Of a stretch of 64,000 nt of DNA, positions 1 through 10,598 are shown in pieces. This DNA comes from Sacculina carcini (taxonomy: Eukaryota; Arthropoda; Thecostraca; Sacculinidae), in assembly GCA_916048095.2 (NCBI GenBank), contig OU696573.1:7520806-7584805 (forward strand). The letters run 5' to 3'. The notes beneath the pieces are model-generated. The model ran no database searches. It worked only from the letters and a program-made list of their open reading frames with translations, and was not told the origin of the DNA. Within the stretch, counting starts at the first letter, position 1. Each line of letters begins with the position of its first letter. Position numbers and translations under genes: made by a program.

Positions 1-298
1 TCGTTTCAATGCCGGTGTAAGATAGGGAGTCAAGTTTTGTTTCCTATGTGGATTTTTTCTCACGATCGGAAAATTTATTTTGAATAATTCAGAATTTTTT
101 TGTGAAACATGTTATATGCGGTGTTAGGACACGCAACATCATATACAAATTCCCAATTGACGTGTTCCAGCTGATTCCTGAAACACTCTAAATGTTCCGG
201 TATGAAGAGTCTAGTCAATATAGGAACAGACGTAGCAGGAAGAACTGGTAGCTGAAAGTGTGACAGTGTAGGATAGTGGTCTGTTATATCTGTTGTGA

Positions 299-1054
299 TT
301 ATGTAATCATGTTTTCTTCAAACAGGGTTGACCACACATGGTCTAGGATCGTAACCGAAGTATCAGTTATTCTAGTCGGTAGGTCCACCATCGGTGAACA
401 AGAGTAGGAATACATTAAGTTAGTAAATTCAGCTACATGTTTATCGTTAGTCTGCGATAGGTTCAGGTTTAAATCCCCGAACACGCATACTCCGTCCAAC
501 TTTTTATCTGAGAAAATTTCATGTAGTAGATGGTTCATGGCATCAATAAATTGTTCCCTACACCCACTGGGTGGTCTGTAAACACATAGAAAAATGTATG
601 TTTTTTGGTCGATAGCCACTTTAGCAGCAATCGTTTCCATGAACTTTTCCGAGATTGTGAGACGAGTTACACAATTCGATGGATGACTGTTGGACACATA
701 CAGGGCCGCTCCACCGCCGTGCACGTTTCTACAATTATTGTCCATGTGATAACCAAGCAACTCATAAAGAGGTGTCAAGTGCGGTTCCATACGTGTCTCA
801 GTTAACCCAATGACATTAATGTTTGAGCAGTTGTGTACAATTGCATACATGAAATTCTGTAGATTTTTGGAAGCAGATCTGATGTTCATATTACACAGCG
901 TGAATCCATCGAGTTTGATAGAAGCTATATATTTAGGTTCCATATATTCTGCATGATGACTATCTCTGGAATATGAAGGCTTATAGAATGCGTTTAATTC
1001 CACATCATTATCAAATATGTCAAAATCGGATTGATAAGAGTTATTTGGCGGTAC
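299..1054 (-). pseudogene. LINE W ORF2 endonuclease domain (fragment)
   Basis: This is the N-terminal AP-endonuclease domain of a LINE ORF2, which nicks target DNA to prime reverse transcription. Visible motifs in order are the opening strand with NIRS, the metal-binding ETR (position of the usual ETW), a glycine-rich GGGAAL, YRPPSG, FGDLNLN (usual GDFN), and LDHVW. The frame is open upstream to a stop at 1055-1057 and has no ATG near its start, so I place no start codon. It ends at a stop near 299, while the next endonuclease motif continues in another frame to the left, so a frameshift lies near 300. Non-functional as it stands. Confidence 0.8.
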
Positions 1055-1244
1055 TTAATACGTGTAATTCAATGTTTTGTCTTACTTATCTGTTGATAAT
1101 TCTTTCTGTAGTGAATCGGCGTCAGTTGAAGCAAATGGCATGTAATTACAATGTGATTCGTTTGCAGTTATACCACTAAGTGATAGACTGGACATCATAG
1201 ATGAGACAGGCATAACAATGTGACAGGCGTATATGGTGAAGCGA

Positions 1245-2159
1245 TCACCTCCTCTTCCGCTCCTTGCCTCTCCTTTGAGCAGCGCTGACACTTGAGCCTG
1301 CGGAAGTTGCATCAGCAGATCTCACTTCAGCAACCACGCCACCCGCATAGTCAGCTGCAGCACCACCATCCAATGAAGCCGTGTCAATTTTATCGGCCGA
1401 CATCAGCATTTCAGAGTAACAAGGGCGAATCTGGGAGTCAATGTGCACTGGCGCGTCCAGGTTTCTGGCATGCTGGGCACCAGAGGAAAGCATGTCTCTC
1501 CTTTCTATAATGATGAGACGAGTTTGTCTGAAGAAAGCAATTTTTCCCTCTGAACGAGCTTGTTTCATCTGAGGAATTTGTGCTTGATTGATGGCATTTG
1601 AAGCGGCGCACAAATCCTCATTCACAAATATTCCACTTCCCTTTAGTTTCCGAGCATTTCTCATGACAGCTTCTCTGTCGCTGAACTTGTTGAAGCGGAC
1701 ATTTATGTATCGTCCTAGAGCCGAGTTGATCGCACCTGTTCGGCGTGCTTCGTTGATCTCACAAGCCGGCAACTGCAGTTTTCCCTGTACTATTTCAGAT
1801 ACTGTGGAAGCAGTTTGCTCCTATGTTTCGTTGACGGCCTCTTTCACCCCCGTAAAACGCAAATTTTTCCGTCTGCTGTAATCCTCCTGGTAGTTTGCCC
1901 TCATTTGAAGCTTTTCGTTGTCTGTCTTGAGAAGATTCATGTCTTTCCGGGATTGCTCATCTTTAATTTTGAGTGTTTTCACTTCAGATTTCAATTCATG
2001 AATTTCAGCTTGAGAAAATTCCAAGCTTTTTCTCAGTTCTTCCACTGTCCTTTAGAGAAAGTCCGTCCTCGACTTCATATTCTCTACCATCACATTTGTC
2101 GCCTCTCGAAAGGCATTCATTTGTGATTCAAGCATGACTTTCAATACTTCAGGTTCCAT
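1245..2159 (-). pseudogene. LINE W ORF1 (coiled coil, RRM-like and C-terminal domain), two nonsense codons
   Basis: ORF1-type RNA-binding protein of a LINE, expected to trimerise and coat the element RNA. The ATG at 2159-2157 opens a single frame running to 1245 that is interrupted by stops at 2053-2051 and 1820-1818. The first third is a heptad-rich charged segment (SLEFSQAEIHELKSEV) typical of a coiled coil. It is followed by NLRFTGV, which resembles the first strand of an RRM, and then a block with ARKLKGSGIFVNEDL, a pattern seen in L1-like and related ORF1 C-terminal domains. The tail is A/S/R-rich. No zinc knuckles are visible. Domain assignment is by motif only. Confidence 0.65.
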
Positions 2160-2250
2160 TTTGATAATGCACACAGTGTTCACTTGACCTCACAGGCACG
2201 TGCAAACAATTCTCACTCGACAACTGTCAACTGTCAACTAATTGGTTGGT

Positions 2251-2554
2251 CAAGTGTTTTTTTGACAAACGTATATTTAAACTAACGCTTTTTAATGAAA
2301 CAATGTTTTCTAAAACAGTATATATGTAAGATAGATTTGATTGATGTACGTTCAAATACCTTTTGTATAGCAAGTAGCCTGCTGGTACGTATAAGCGGCT
2401 AATTAAACCACTTGATTTAAGCTGTTTTTATAAACCATGGTTTTCTTTCAAAATAATTTTCTTGAAAAACGGTTTTCGTAGATGTAGAGATTCAGAAAAA
2501 AATTGGCGGTAGATCAAGGAAAGTTGAACCAAATTAATTGGTTTATTATTAGTA
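2251..2554. other. AT-rich spacer between LINE W and Gypsy G1, no gene seen
   Basis: No coding potential. It carries AAGCTGTTTTTATAA near 2414, closely matched by the sequence just right of the G1 insertion (8542 onward). The phrase TTCAAATACCTTTTGTA near 2351 also recurs near 8590. The G1 target may therefore lie in a locally repeated, decayed sequence. Confidence 0.4.
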
Positions 2555-2558
2555 AGCT
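2555..2558. other. Target-site duplication AGCT, left of G1
   Basis: AGCT immediately precedes the TG of the left LTR and recurs at 8542-8545 immediately after the CA of the right LTR. Ty3/Gypsy integrases usually make 4-6 bp duplications, so this fixes both element ends. Confidence 0.85.
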
Positions 2559-3450
2559 TGTAGCCACACACATCAATTCTGTTCCATGTATGTCAAATGT
2601 GTACACTGTTTTATTGTATTTGCATTTGCCAATTATATCACTGTCACTGTGTTACCGCGAGTGTCATTACGTTTTAATTCCGTTATATAACAATTATGTG
2701 TGCACGGTGTTTGTATATGCTTTTGATTGTTATTGCTGTTTTATTTATCGCAAAATGTTAGACGCGCATGCGCGTCAGACAAACACACACACACACACAC
2801 ACATACACATTCATCATGTTGCACACGGTAGCAGTGACGTCACGTGTAACACCACACCGTACGGTTACAACGTGCGGTATATAAAGCGTGCACTTTCGGC
2901 AATAAAGGTCTCTTTCACGTCGTCGGCTCTGAGTTTGACTGGTCTCCACGGTACCGCTCCCGCTCCCTGTAAAATTAGCGAGTTAACCTACGCAATATAC
3001 ATTTCGGTCTTTTTAAAGACCACATCGCCCTCACAGCGTTTTGCCAAGGATAGATTGTGCTCTGCCGCCTGCCTTGGACTGAATACCGTAGCCGGTTATT
3101 CCTCCGAGACAGACACCCATAGTGGTGGGCTTGAGCACATTTGATTCTGAGGCATCAGACGTTCGCTTTAAACCGTCGAGTCTGGCTAGTGTCACTTAGC
3201 GGTGCACTCCCAGCTCGGACGTCTCTTAGCAAGACGGAAGGTTTTTATACCGAGCGTCGCGCTGTAGGGTAGTCGATTTCGGGTCGACAGACAGGGCACA
3301 GCCTGTCGTTCCAGTGCGCTGCAGTTGGCGTTAGTGAGTGACTGGGTCTCACACCCTCCGTCACTCGTACACTACGCCACTGGTTCACGGCACACCTGCT
3401 GCCACAGCCACTGGGACTGATCGCTAGCGGCATCATGCCCATCAGCGACA
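2559..3450 (+). repeat. G1 5' LTR (892 bp)
   Basis: Begins TGTAGCCACAC and ends GCGACA, so it has the TG...CA ends of an LTR. It matches 7650-8541 along its full length at an offset of 5091 with substitutions near 2651, 3050, 3282 and 3439. It contains a (CA)n run near 2781, promoter motifs (separate entry), and at its very end the gag ATG. Confidence 0.95.
2761..2906 (+). promoter_or_regulatory. G1 LTR promoter block: palindrome, CRE, E-box, TATA, AATAAA
   Basis: A perfect 16-bp palindrome GACGCGCATGCGCGTC lies at 2761-2776. TGACGTCA, the consensus CRE, at 2835-2842 overlaps CACGTG (E-box) at 2841-2846. TATATAAAG lies at 2878-2886 and AATAAA at 2901-2906. The TATA box should set transcription start close to the poly(A) signal, defining a short R region, as is common in LTRs. 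The same block repeats in the 3' LTR at plus 5091. Motif identities are seen; use as binding sites is inference. Confidence 0.6.
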
Positions 3451-4385
3451 CTGGTGACCCCGTGCAGAGCACGGCAGCGCGTGGCGCTCAGCCTCATGGC
3501 TCCGAGCAAGCGGTACCCAGACCCAGCACCACATTCCGACTGCCAGTGTTCCTACCGGAGGATCCTGAAGTCTGGTTGGTACAAGTGGAGTGTGCGTTTG
3601 ATGTGGCCTGCATCGAGAGCGACGAGACGCGCTTCAAACTTGTTGTGGCAAACCTGCCGCCACACATCGCCACGCAATTGAAGGACGTGCTACGTGGACC
3701 CAAATCGTTCGCTGCTTTGAGCACCGCCCTGCAGGAACGGCTCGCGCAGTCAAACGCCAGTCGACTGGATGCGTTACTGTCCAACCAACAACTGGGCGAC
3801 CAGAAGCCCACCGCCCTACTGCGCTCTATGCGGTATGAGCTACGTTCAGCTGGCGATGTTCCTGCAGACACAGGCCTTCTCCGCACACTGTTTCTTCAGC
3901 GCTTACCACAGGAAGCACGTGCTGCTCTGGCATTACTGCCAGCTTCTAGCACACTGGACGAGCTCGCCGGCGCCGCCGATCGATACCTGGAGGCCAGCGG
4001 TCTTTCATCTCGACCCACAGCAGCTCAGCACGTCACGGCCATCCAGCAGCAGCACCCACCTGCTTTGGAGCAAGTGCTTTCTACACTCGTGGAAGCAGTG
4101 CAACAACTGGAGACGTCCAACAAGGAGCTACGCACAGCGCTGCATGACCGCCCGACGTCACGTGATCGGCAGCAGTCCGTCGCGTACAACAATCTCCGGC
4201 GATCACCGTCACCACGACCTACACGGCATCGTCAATCCTTCAGTAGAGATGAAACGCACCACAGTGCATCACGCTCACCACAACAGCCAGCACATTCACA
4301 GCGGCGGCGGATCTGCCATTACCACGCGCGCTTCGGTGCCGATGCTCGTAAATGCTCACCTCCGTGCTCATGGGCGTTAAACTGA
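3435..4385 (+). CDS. gag: G1 Gag polyprotein (316 aa)
   Basis: Structural capsid-like protein that packages the element RNA. The ATG at 3435 lies 16 bp inside the 5' LTR; the next codons cross the LTR end and the primer-binding site, which is translated as TGDP. A capsid-like region with [16 protein letters not shown] (about residues 36-51) is followed by helices and [13 protein letters not shown] basic R/S/H-rich segment comes next, then a C-terminal finger-like motif with Cys and His in [14 protein letters not shown]. This C..H..FG..A..C pattern is shared with G2 and G3 and takes the place of a standard CCHC knuckle. The frame ends at TGA 4383-4385 directly after a slippery heptamer. The frame is intact. 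Confidence 0.9.
   Translation: MPISDTGDPVQSTAARGAQPHGSEQAVPRPSTTFRLPVFLPEDPEVWLVQVECAFDVACIESDETRFKLVVANLPPHIATQLKDVLRGPKSFAALSTALQERLAQSNASRLDALLSNQQLGDQKPTALLRSMRYELRSAGDVPADTGLLRTLFLQRLPQEARAALALLPASSTLDELAGAADRYLEASGLSSRPTAAQHVTAIQQQHPPALEQVLSTLVEAVQQLETSNKELRTALHDRPTSRDRQQSVAYNNLRRSPSPRPTRHRQSFSRDETHHSASRSPQQPAHSQRRRICHYHARFGADARKCSPPCSWALN
3452..3462 (+). promoter_or_regulatory. G1 primer-binding site, tRNA-Trp type
   Basis: TGGTGACCCCG starts one base after the LTR terminus. It is complementary to the 3' end of a tRNA finishing CGGGGTCA-CCA, which is the eukaryotic tRNA-Trp acceptor end as I recall it. The same 11 bases occur at the same spot in G3. They lie inside the gag reading frame. 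Confidence 0.75.
4376..4382 (+). promoter_or_regulatory. G1 -1 ribosomal frameshift heptamer GTTAAAC
   Basis: In the gag frame the codons read G TTA AAC TGA, so the heptamer has the X-XXY-YYZ shape and the gag stop follows it immediately. Slipping back one base gives GTT AAA CTG, exactly the frame that encodes protease. G2 has TTTAAAC and G3 has TTTAAAT in the same relation to their stops. A downstream pseudoknot was not examined. Confidence 0.8.
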
Positions 4386-7300
4386 AGAGCCCCCAGCACG
4401 TGGCGCAGTGTTTGGGAGGCAATGCAAGGTTGGTGCCATTATTGTTCGTGAGTGATAGGGCAACACATGAAAAATATATCATAGACACTGGTGCACAAGT
4501 GAGTGTCTTGCCATACAAAAGCAACAAACATTGTTTTTCACGCACCGCAAATCAGACACGACTACGAGCCGCCAACGGGTCTACCATTGAGATGTACGGC
4601 ACCAGACACCGCACCGTTACCTTCGGCAACGGCGCAACGTGTCCGTGGACATTTCTGGTCGCTGACGTAAATATGCCTATTATCGGCGCGGATTTTCTGC
4701 GAGCACACAGATTGGTCGTGGACATCAACCAGCAACGGCTACTACGAGATGGCGTCGTCCTGAATACGGGCTCGATTCTACAGCTGACAGCACCCGGCAT
4801 TCAGGTGATTGCAATGCCGCGCACCGCCTACCAACACGTCCTGGACGAGTTTACGGACCTGACAGCTCCTCCCACTGCACCGTCACAGGTGAAGCATTCA
4901 GTCACACACCACATCGTGACCACCGGCCAGCCAGTGTTCTTCAGGCCCAGACGTCTGCCACAGGGTCGCGATGTCATTGCCAGACGCGAATTCGACAAGA
5001 TGTTGAAACTCGGCATCATACGCCCATCGTCCAGCAACTGGGCATCACCACTGCATCTCGTGCCGAAGAAAACACCAGGTGAGTGGCGCCCATGCGGCGA
5101 TTACCGTGGGTTGAACGCACGCACAGTGCCTGACAGGTACCCGCTGCCGTACCTCAGAGATTTTTCAACGCACCTGCACGGCTGCACGTTATTTTCTACG
5201 CTGGATTTGGTACGCGCTTACAATCAGATTCCTGTCGAACCGGCGGACATTCCAAAAACCGCAATAACAACGCCGTTTGGGCTTTACGAAATGGTGCGTA
5301 TGCCATTTGGCCTTCGCAACGCGGGACAAACTTTTCAACGGTTCATCGACGAGGTGTTGCGCGGAGTTCCTCATTGCTTTGCATACCTGGATGATATTTT
5401 ACTGGCCAGTCCGTCCGAAACACATCATGAGAACCTCCTGCGAACCGTTTTCACTCGACTTCAACAGTACGGCATCGTCGTAAACAAGGACAAGTGCGTA
5501 CTCGGTGCCAAACGCGTCAAGTTCCTGGGACACATGGTAGACTCTGCCGGTGTCCACCCACTTCCTGAGAGAGTGGACGCCATACGTCACTACCCATTGC
5601 CATCCAGCCAGTCCGGACTACGACGCTTCTTGGGTATGGTAGCGTACTACCACAGATTCATTCCGAACGCCGCCCATATGCTTCAGCCCCTCCATGCGCT
5701 CATCACACATCGCGCCAAACGCTCCAGAGCTGCCGTCGCCTGGACTGTGTCAACACAAGATGCGTTCGAATCGATCAAACACACGTTGTCACAAGCAACT
5801 CAGCTCGCCCATCAACGGCCTGGTGCTCCGCTCAGCATCGTAGTGGACGCATCAGACACTGGCGTAGGAGCAGTGTTGCAGCAAGAAGTCAACCATCAGT
5901 GGCAACCGCTGTCATATTTCTCAAAGTCACTCGACAAAACGCAGCGCAAGTACAGCACCTTTGGACCTGAGCTTCTCGGTGTGTACCTGGCAGTGAAACA
6001 CTTCCGACATATAATCGAAGGGCAGCATCCCTGTGTATTCACCGACCACAAACCGCTCGTGAGTGCACTCGGTGCCGCATCCGATCGTCATTCTCCCCGT
6101 GAGCTGAGACATCTTGACTCCATCAGCCAATTCATCGGAGACATTCGGCATATTCCTGGCAAGGACAACGCAGCTGCTGACACTCTATCGCGTACTGTGA
6201 CGATGCTGACACAACCAAGCGTACCCATTGACGATTTCACCGCACTCGCGCACGCTCAAGTGGAGGATCCGTCCATAGAGGAAATCCGTCGTTCACCTGG
6301 CTCACTGAAGCTCAAGGACGTCAAATTGACAGACGACACTACACTGCTGTGTGACAAATCGACCGGATCTTCGCGTCCAGTATTACCGGTGGCATTGAGG
6401 CAACCTTACACGAAGTTTCTCCACGACATTTCTCACCCGGGTGTCGACGCCACTGTGAAGTTGGTGAGCAAGCGTTTCGCATGGCCCAATATGGATAGAG
6501 AAGTGAGGCACATTGCTAGAGCTTGCATCCAGTGCCAGAAAAACAAAGTGACTCGTCACACCAAATCACCAATCGGAACATTTGACGCACCAAAAGAACG
6601 CTTCGACCACATCCATGTTGACCTCGTGGGTCCTCTACCCCCGTCTCGTGGTTGTTCTTACATCCTCACTTGTGTCGACCGTTTCACTCGATGGCCGGAA
6701 GCCATACCCATTCCAGATTCACGCACCGAGACAGTCGCACGTGCGTTCATCAGCAGCTGGATCGCGAGGTACGGCGTGCCAACCACTATCACAAGTGACC
6801 GCGGTGCTCAATTCGAGTCGGCGTTGTGGAGTGACATGCAGCGCATGCTTGGTTGTCAACGAAAGCGCACAACCAGCTTCCATCCGGCCTGCAACGGCAT
6901 GGTGGAACGGCTGCACCGGCAGCTGAAAACGGGCCTGAGAGCTCACGATCTCACCCCCTGGACAGACTCTGATAGCTCTGCCTCTGGTTCTGCTAGGCAT
7001 CCGAGCCACGCACAAACCGGACATCGGTGCCACAGCAGCGGAGCTCGTGTACGGCTCTACGGTGAGATTACCCGGAGAGTTCTTTCACTCTTCAGCACCG
7101 GCTTCTGACCCGTCTTCGTACGTGAACAGACTGCGACGTCATATGGCGAAACTTAGGCCAACTCTGCCACGTCCGGTTCAGCAGCGTTCATACGTTCCCA
7201 GTGCCCTGTCAACGTGCACTCACGTTTTCGTGCGCAAAGATGGTCATCGCTATCCCCTGGAGAGTCGGTACGACGGTCCCTTCTTGGTGAAGGCCAGGAC

Positions 7301-7636
7301 TGGCAAGACCATTACCATCATGCGACGCAGCAAAGACGACGTCATCTCCATTGATCGCTGCAAACCGGCATTTGTCGAAATAGCTGAAGAACGTGTTGCT
7401 TCATCGCCGATCATAAACGACTCCACGTCAACAGAACCTGACACTACCGAGTTGTTTGTCAGAACCGACGCGCCTGTTCACCGGACATCTGAGTGCACAG
7501 ACAGCAGCACGCACAGAACTTCACAGCACACACGCCCACCGGTGGTTACAAGTAAGTCGTGCATCAGAACACGCAGTGGACGCATTGTACGTGCCCCACA
7601 GAGATATCGACATGTCGCCTTTGTACTCGACAGTCT

Positions 7637-7646
7637 AGGGAGGGGG
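7637..7646 (+). promoter_or_regulatory. G1 polypurine tract
   Basis: AGGGAGGGGG lies three bases upstream of the 3' LTR, separated only by the pol stop TAG. It would prime plus-strand DNA synthesis. Confidence 0.8.
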
Positions 7647-7649
7647 TAG

Positions 7650-8541
7650 TGTAGCCACACACATCAATTCTGTTCCATGTATGTCAAATGTGTACACTGT
7701 TTTATTGTATTTGCATTTGCCAATTATATCACTGTCACTGTATTACCGCGAGTGTCATTACGTTTTAATTCCGTTATATAACAATTATGTGTGCACGGTG
7801 TTTGTATATGCTTTTGATTGTTATTGCTGTTTTATTTATCGCAAAATGTTAGACGCGCATGCGCGTCAGACAAACACACACACACACACACACATACACA
7901 TTCATCATGTTGCACACGGTAGCAGTGACGTCACGTGTAACACCACACCGTACGGTTACAACGTGCGGTATATAAAGCGTGCACTTTCGGCAATAAAGGT
8001 CTCTTTCACGTCGTCGGCTCTGAGTTTGACTGGTCTCCACGGTACCGCTCCCGCTCCCTGTAAAATTAGCGAGTTAACCTACGCAATATACATTTCGGTC
8101 TTTTTAAAGACCACATCGCCCTCACAGCGTTTTGCCAAGGACAGATTGTGCTCTGCCGCCTGCCTTGGACTGAATACCGTAGCCGGTTATTCCTCCGAGA
8201 CAGACACCCATAGTGGTGGGCTTGAGCACATTTGATTCTGAGGCATCAGACGTTCGCTTTAAACCGTCGAGTCTGGCTAGTGTCACTTAGCGGTGCACTC
8301 CCAGCTCGGACGTCTCTTAGCAAGACGGAAGGTTTTTATACCGAGCGTCGCGCTGTAGGGTAGTCGATTTCGTGTCGACAGACAGGGCACAGCCTGTCGT
8401 TCCAGTGCGCTGCAGTTGGCGTTAGTGAGTGACTGGGTCTCACACCCTCCGTCACTCGTACACTACGCCACTGGTTCACGGCACACCTGCTGCCACAGCC
8501 ACTGGGACTGATCGCTAGCGGCATCATGCGCATCAGCGACA
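7650..8541 (+). repeat. G1 3' LTR (892 bp)
   Basis: Same length as the 5' LTR and nearly identical. It also ends with the gag ATG codons (one substitution, ATGCGC for ATGCCC) and is followed by the AGCT target duplication at 8542-8545. The TATA and AATAAA motifs are at about 7969-7977 and 7992-7997. Confidence 0.95.
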
Positions 8542-8545
8542 AGCT

Positions 8546-9475
8546 GTTTTTATAACTGTTTTTATGGATGATGGTTTCTTTTATGTAGTTATTTGTGTTC
8601 AAATACCTTTTTGTACATTAAATATATTTCCTCAGTCGTTTTTTTCCTACACGAAAATATTGCCCGTTTTTCTGGTCAGAATTGCCACTCTGATTAATGC
8701 GACCCGCTTTTATTCGTAGTCTCATTAGGGACACTAAGTTTGTGTGCATATTTGTAGTATTTGTGTAAATATTTGCAATGTTTGTACTTTTATTTTTGCT
8801 AATAATTGATCTGCTGAATGAAATGATGAAACTTATTATAATCAACGTAGTTCATTTCTGGTAGGAAAAAAGTAATATGTGAAAAAAAATATGCCACCTG
8901 TTGTTTTTTTATAACAGTTTCAGAGTTTAGCATAAAAAACGGTTCTCAAACCCTGCTTTCTTACACAATGATCAACTCAATAATTAAGATAAAAAGGTTG
9001 AATGCCTAAGTGACTAGTGTTAGAGTAGCTGTGATAGTGTGTGGACGTTTTTTCACTGCCGCCAGTTTTTTCAATGCTTTCCAGTGGTTTTTTCTTGGCA
9101 GACAGAATTATTTTTTCGTTAGTGAGTAGAACCAGTCCATTGCATCAAAATCACCAAAATTTCGTTTCAGCAAATTTTCGGATTTGGCCGTGAGAGTGTC
9201 GAGAAGATTAACCGTTTCATTTGAATCGTTCGCCAACCAGCCAATCGAAATTACTTAAAAACGCTGATTAACCATTTTCAGCGTAAATTACGTGCTGTGT
9301 TTCATTCGGACCCTCAGCTGACTAAAATTATTTTCTAAGGATTTTAATAGCGATTCATTTATTTTGTGAAATTCGACCTACAATCAACAGTCAGTGGTTG
9401 CCTGACTGGTTGAGTGAAGACCTGTTAGTTGTGCTTGAGTTTATGTTTTTGTAATTGTCCTTCAACTGTGCGGCA
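8546..9475 (+). other. Non-coding AT-rich stretch, probably partly LINE D 5' UTR
   Basis: No reading frame of interest. The right part, from roughly 9000, probably is the 5' untranslated region of LINE D because ORF1 begins at 9476. I could not find the 5' boundary or a target-site duplication. Confidence 0.4.
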
Positions 9476-10240
9476 ATGACAAACATTGGTGAATTGTCAG
9501 AGGCGTTGAAAGAATGTCTGATGAGTCCGGGAGTTTTGGAGGCAATCAAGGAGAAATTGGTGGCACCAGCGATAAAGGCTGCAGTGGAGGAGGCTCTGTC
9601 CGCCAAGGATATAGAACTGGTGGAGATGAAGAACGAGCTTCGTGAAGCTCAAGCAAAAGTAAATCTACTCGAGCAACAAATGCTGCGCAATCACCTTTGC
9701 GTATCAGGAATAGAAGAGGTGCGTGGAGAAGATACGCAAAAGATCGTGCAAAGCCTCTCTGCAACACTAAATACAGATATATCAACCGAAGATGTTGAAG
9801 AGGTTTACAGAATCGGTCAGCCAAAAGATGGTCAACACCGCACCATACTGATCAAATTCGAAAAGCTCCGCAAAAGACAGCAAGTGTTTGAAGCGAGGAA
9901 GCATCTGAAAGGTGACAAGAAGACACAAAAAGTGTTTGTTAACGACCACCTGACCAGAAACAACAGCAGTACTATGTACGAGCTCAGAAAGATGAAACGG
10001 GAGGGCAAGATTTACTCCGCTTGGACAGTAAACGGCCGAATAAAAATGCGACTCACCGAGAACGCCCGTGTGGTCAATACCTACAGTACGGAAGACGTTA
10101 TTGCGCAAACTGGCCCGGCTGGACTAGTGTCAAGTGCGCCGGTTGTGACCAACCAAGCTGTGGCATCGACGGAGTCGCCGAACAAGGACCGCCACCAATG
10201 GAGAACTGCCACCAGACGGGTAACCAGACATCATAAGTGA
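9476..10240 (+). CDS. LINE D ORF1 protein (about 254 aa)
   Basis: RNA-binding ORF1 protein of the LINE. The first ATG in the open frame is 9476; the frame is open a few codons further upstream. Residues 1-75 are helical and charged, with a coiled-coil-like stretch (KDIELVEMKNELREAQAKV). HLCVSGIEEV resembles the first RRM strand, and a C-terminal-domain-like block contains VEEVYRIGQ, RTILIKFEKL and QKVFVNDHLT. The tail is basic. The arrangement matches the broken ORF1 of LINE W. No zinc knuckle is present. The frame is intact, unlike ORF2 of the same element. Confidence 0.75.
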   Translation: MTNIGELSEALKECLMSPGVLEAIKEKLVAPAIKAAVEEALSAKDIELVEMKNELREAQAKVNLLEQQMLRNHLCVSGIEEVRGEDTQKIVQSLSATLNTDISTEDVEEVYRIGQPKDGQHRTILIKFEKLRKRQQVFEARKHLKGDKKTQKVFVNDHLTRNNSSTMYELRKMKREGKIYSAWTVNGRIKMRLTENARVVNTYSTEDVIAQTGPAGLVSSAPVVTNQAVASTESPNKDRHQWRTATRRVTRHHK

Positions 10241-10504
10241 ATTTGTTTAGCATTGCATCTCATCCGTGGAGCATTGCTTTGATTATAATTGTCTTGTCTA
10301 GTACTAAATATTGAGCATAGATAATATTTCAATTTATCAATCCATATTGATCATTGATTGTTTCTCTAACTCATTGAAGGATGTGTAGTCATATTAATTC
10401 ATCATTAGGCTATTGTCTTATTATAAGATACGTGATTTATATGCTGTCTCTACTGAAAATTTGAATGCCGCACAGTACTATATTCTGTGTTGTGTGCTGT
10501 GTGT

Positions 10505-10516
10505 TCGTGTGTGTGT

Positions 10517-10598
<82 letters not shown>

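Larger units (their letters stand above)
1..2250 (-). mobile_element. LINE W, 5' part of a decayed APE-type non-LTR retrotransposon
   Basis: Reading right to left there is an ORF1-like region (2159-1245), then an apurinic-endonuclease region (1054-299) that continues in a shifted frame to the left edge, where the end of the endonuclease (residues DHYP) can be read near 280. The order ORF1 then endonuclease is that of two-ORF LINEs of the CR1/jockey group. The endonuclease resembles that of LINE D at 10873, so the two probably belong to the same or sister clades. The reverse transcriptase would lie left of the window. The 5' end is not sharply defined; 2160-2250 is probably 5' UTR. Confidence 0.8.
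4352..7649 (+). pseudogene. pol: G1 Pol (protease-RT-RNase H-integrase), one frameshift
   Basis: Replication polyprotein, read by -1 frameshift from gag. Residues counted from the ATG at 4352: protease [10 protein letters not shown] near 45; RT with YLDD near 345; RNase H starting [11 protein letters not shown] near 498 and FTDHKPL; integrase HHCC zinc finger near 691-720; then the catalytic Asp in HVDLVGP, Asp in SDRGAQFES and Glu in MVERLHR, with about 35 residues between the last two. A 7-bp insertion at about 6968-6974, absent from the minus-strand copy, shifts the frame. The integrase C-terminus (GPF motif, RTRSGRIV tail) continues at 7047-7649 in the compensating frame. The stop TAG at 7647-7649 abuts the 3' LTR. 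No chromodomain or env seen. Confidence 0.92.
2559..8541 (+). mobile_element. Gypsy element G1, complete copy with two LTRs
   Basis: A full Ty3/Gypsy retrotransposon of 5983 bp: LTR, primer-binding site, gag, -1 frameshift, pol in the order protease, RT, RNase H, integrase, polypurine tract, LTR. There is no env frame. The two 892-bp LTRs differ at only about four positions by eye, so insertion is recent. The element is flanked by AGCT duplications. It is nevertheless defective, because a 7-bp insertion near 6968 shifts the integrase frame. A second copy on the minus strand (14735-19208 plus 25134-25354) lacks that insertion. Confidence 0.95.

Noticed and set aside
2503..3144. Open frame of 213 codons across the G1 5' LTR (and its twin at 7681-8235)
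   Set aside because: It lies wholly in the LTR, spans TATA and AATAAA signals, and the second copy exists only because LTRs are identical.
2281..8600. AGCTGTTTTTATAA on both sides of G1 as a long target duplication
   Set aside because: Only AGCT abuts the LTR on both sides; the longer match is about 140 bp away on the left and probably reflects a local repeat.
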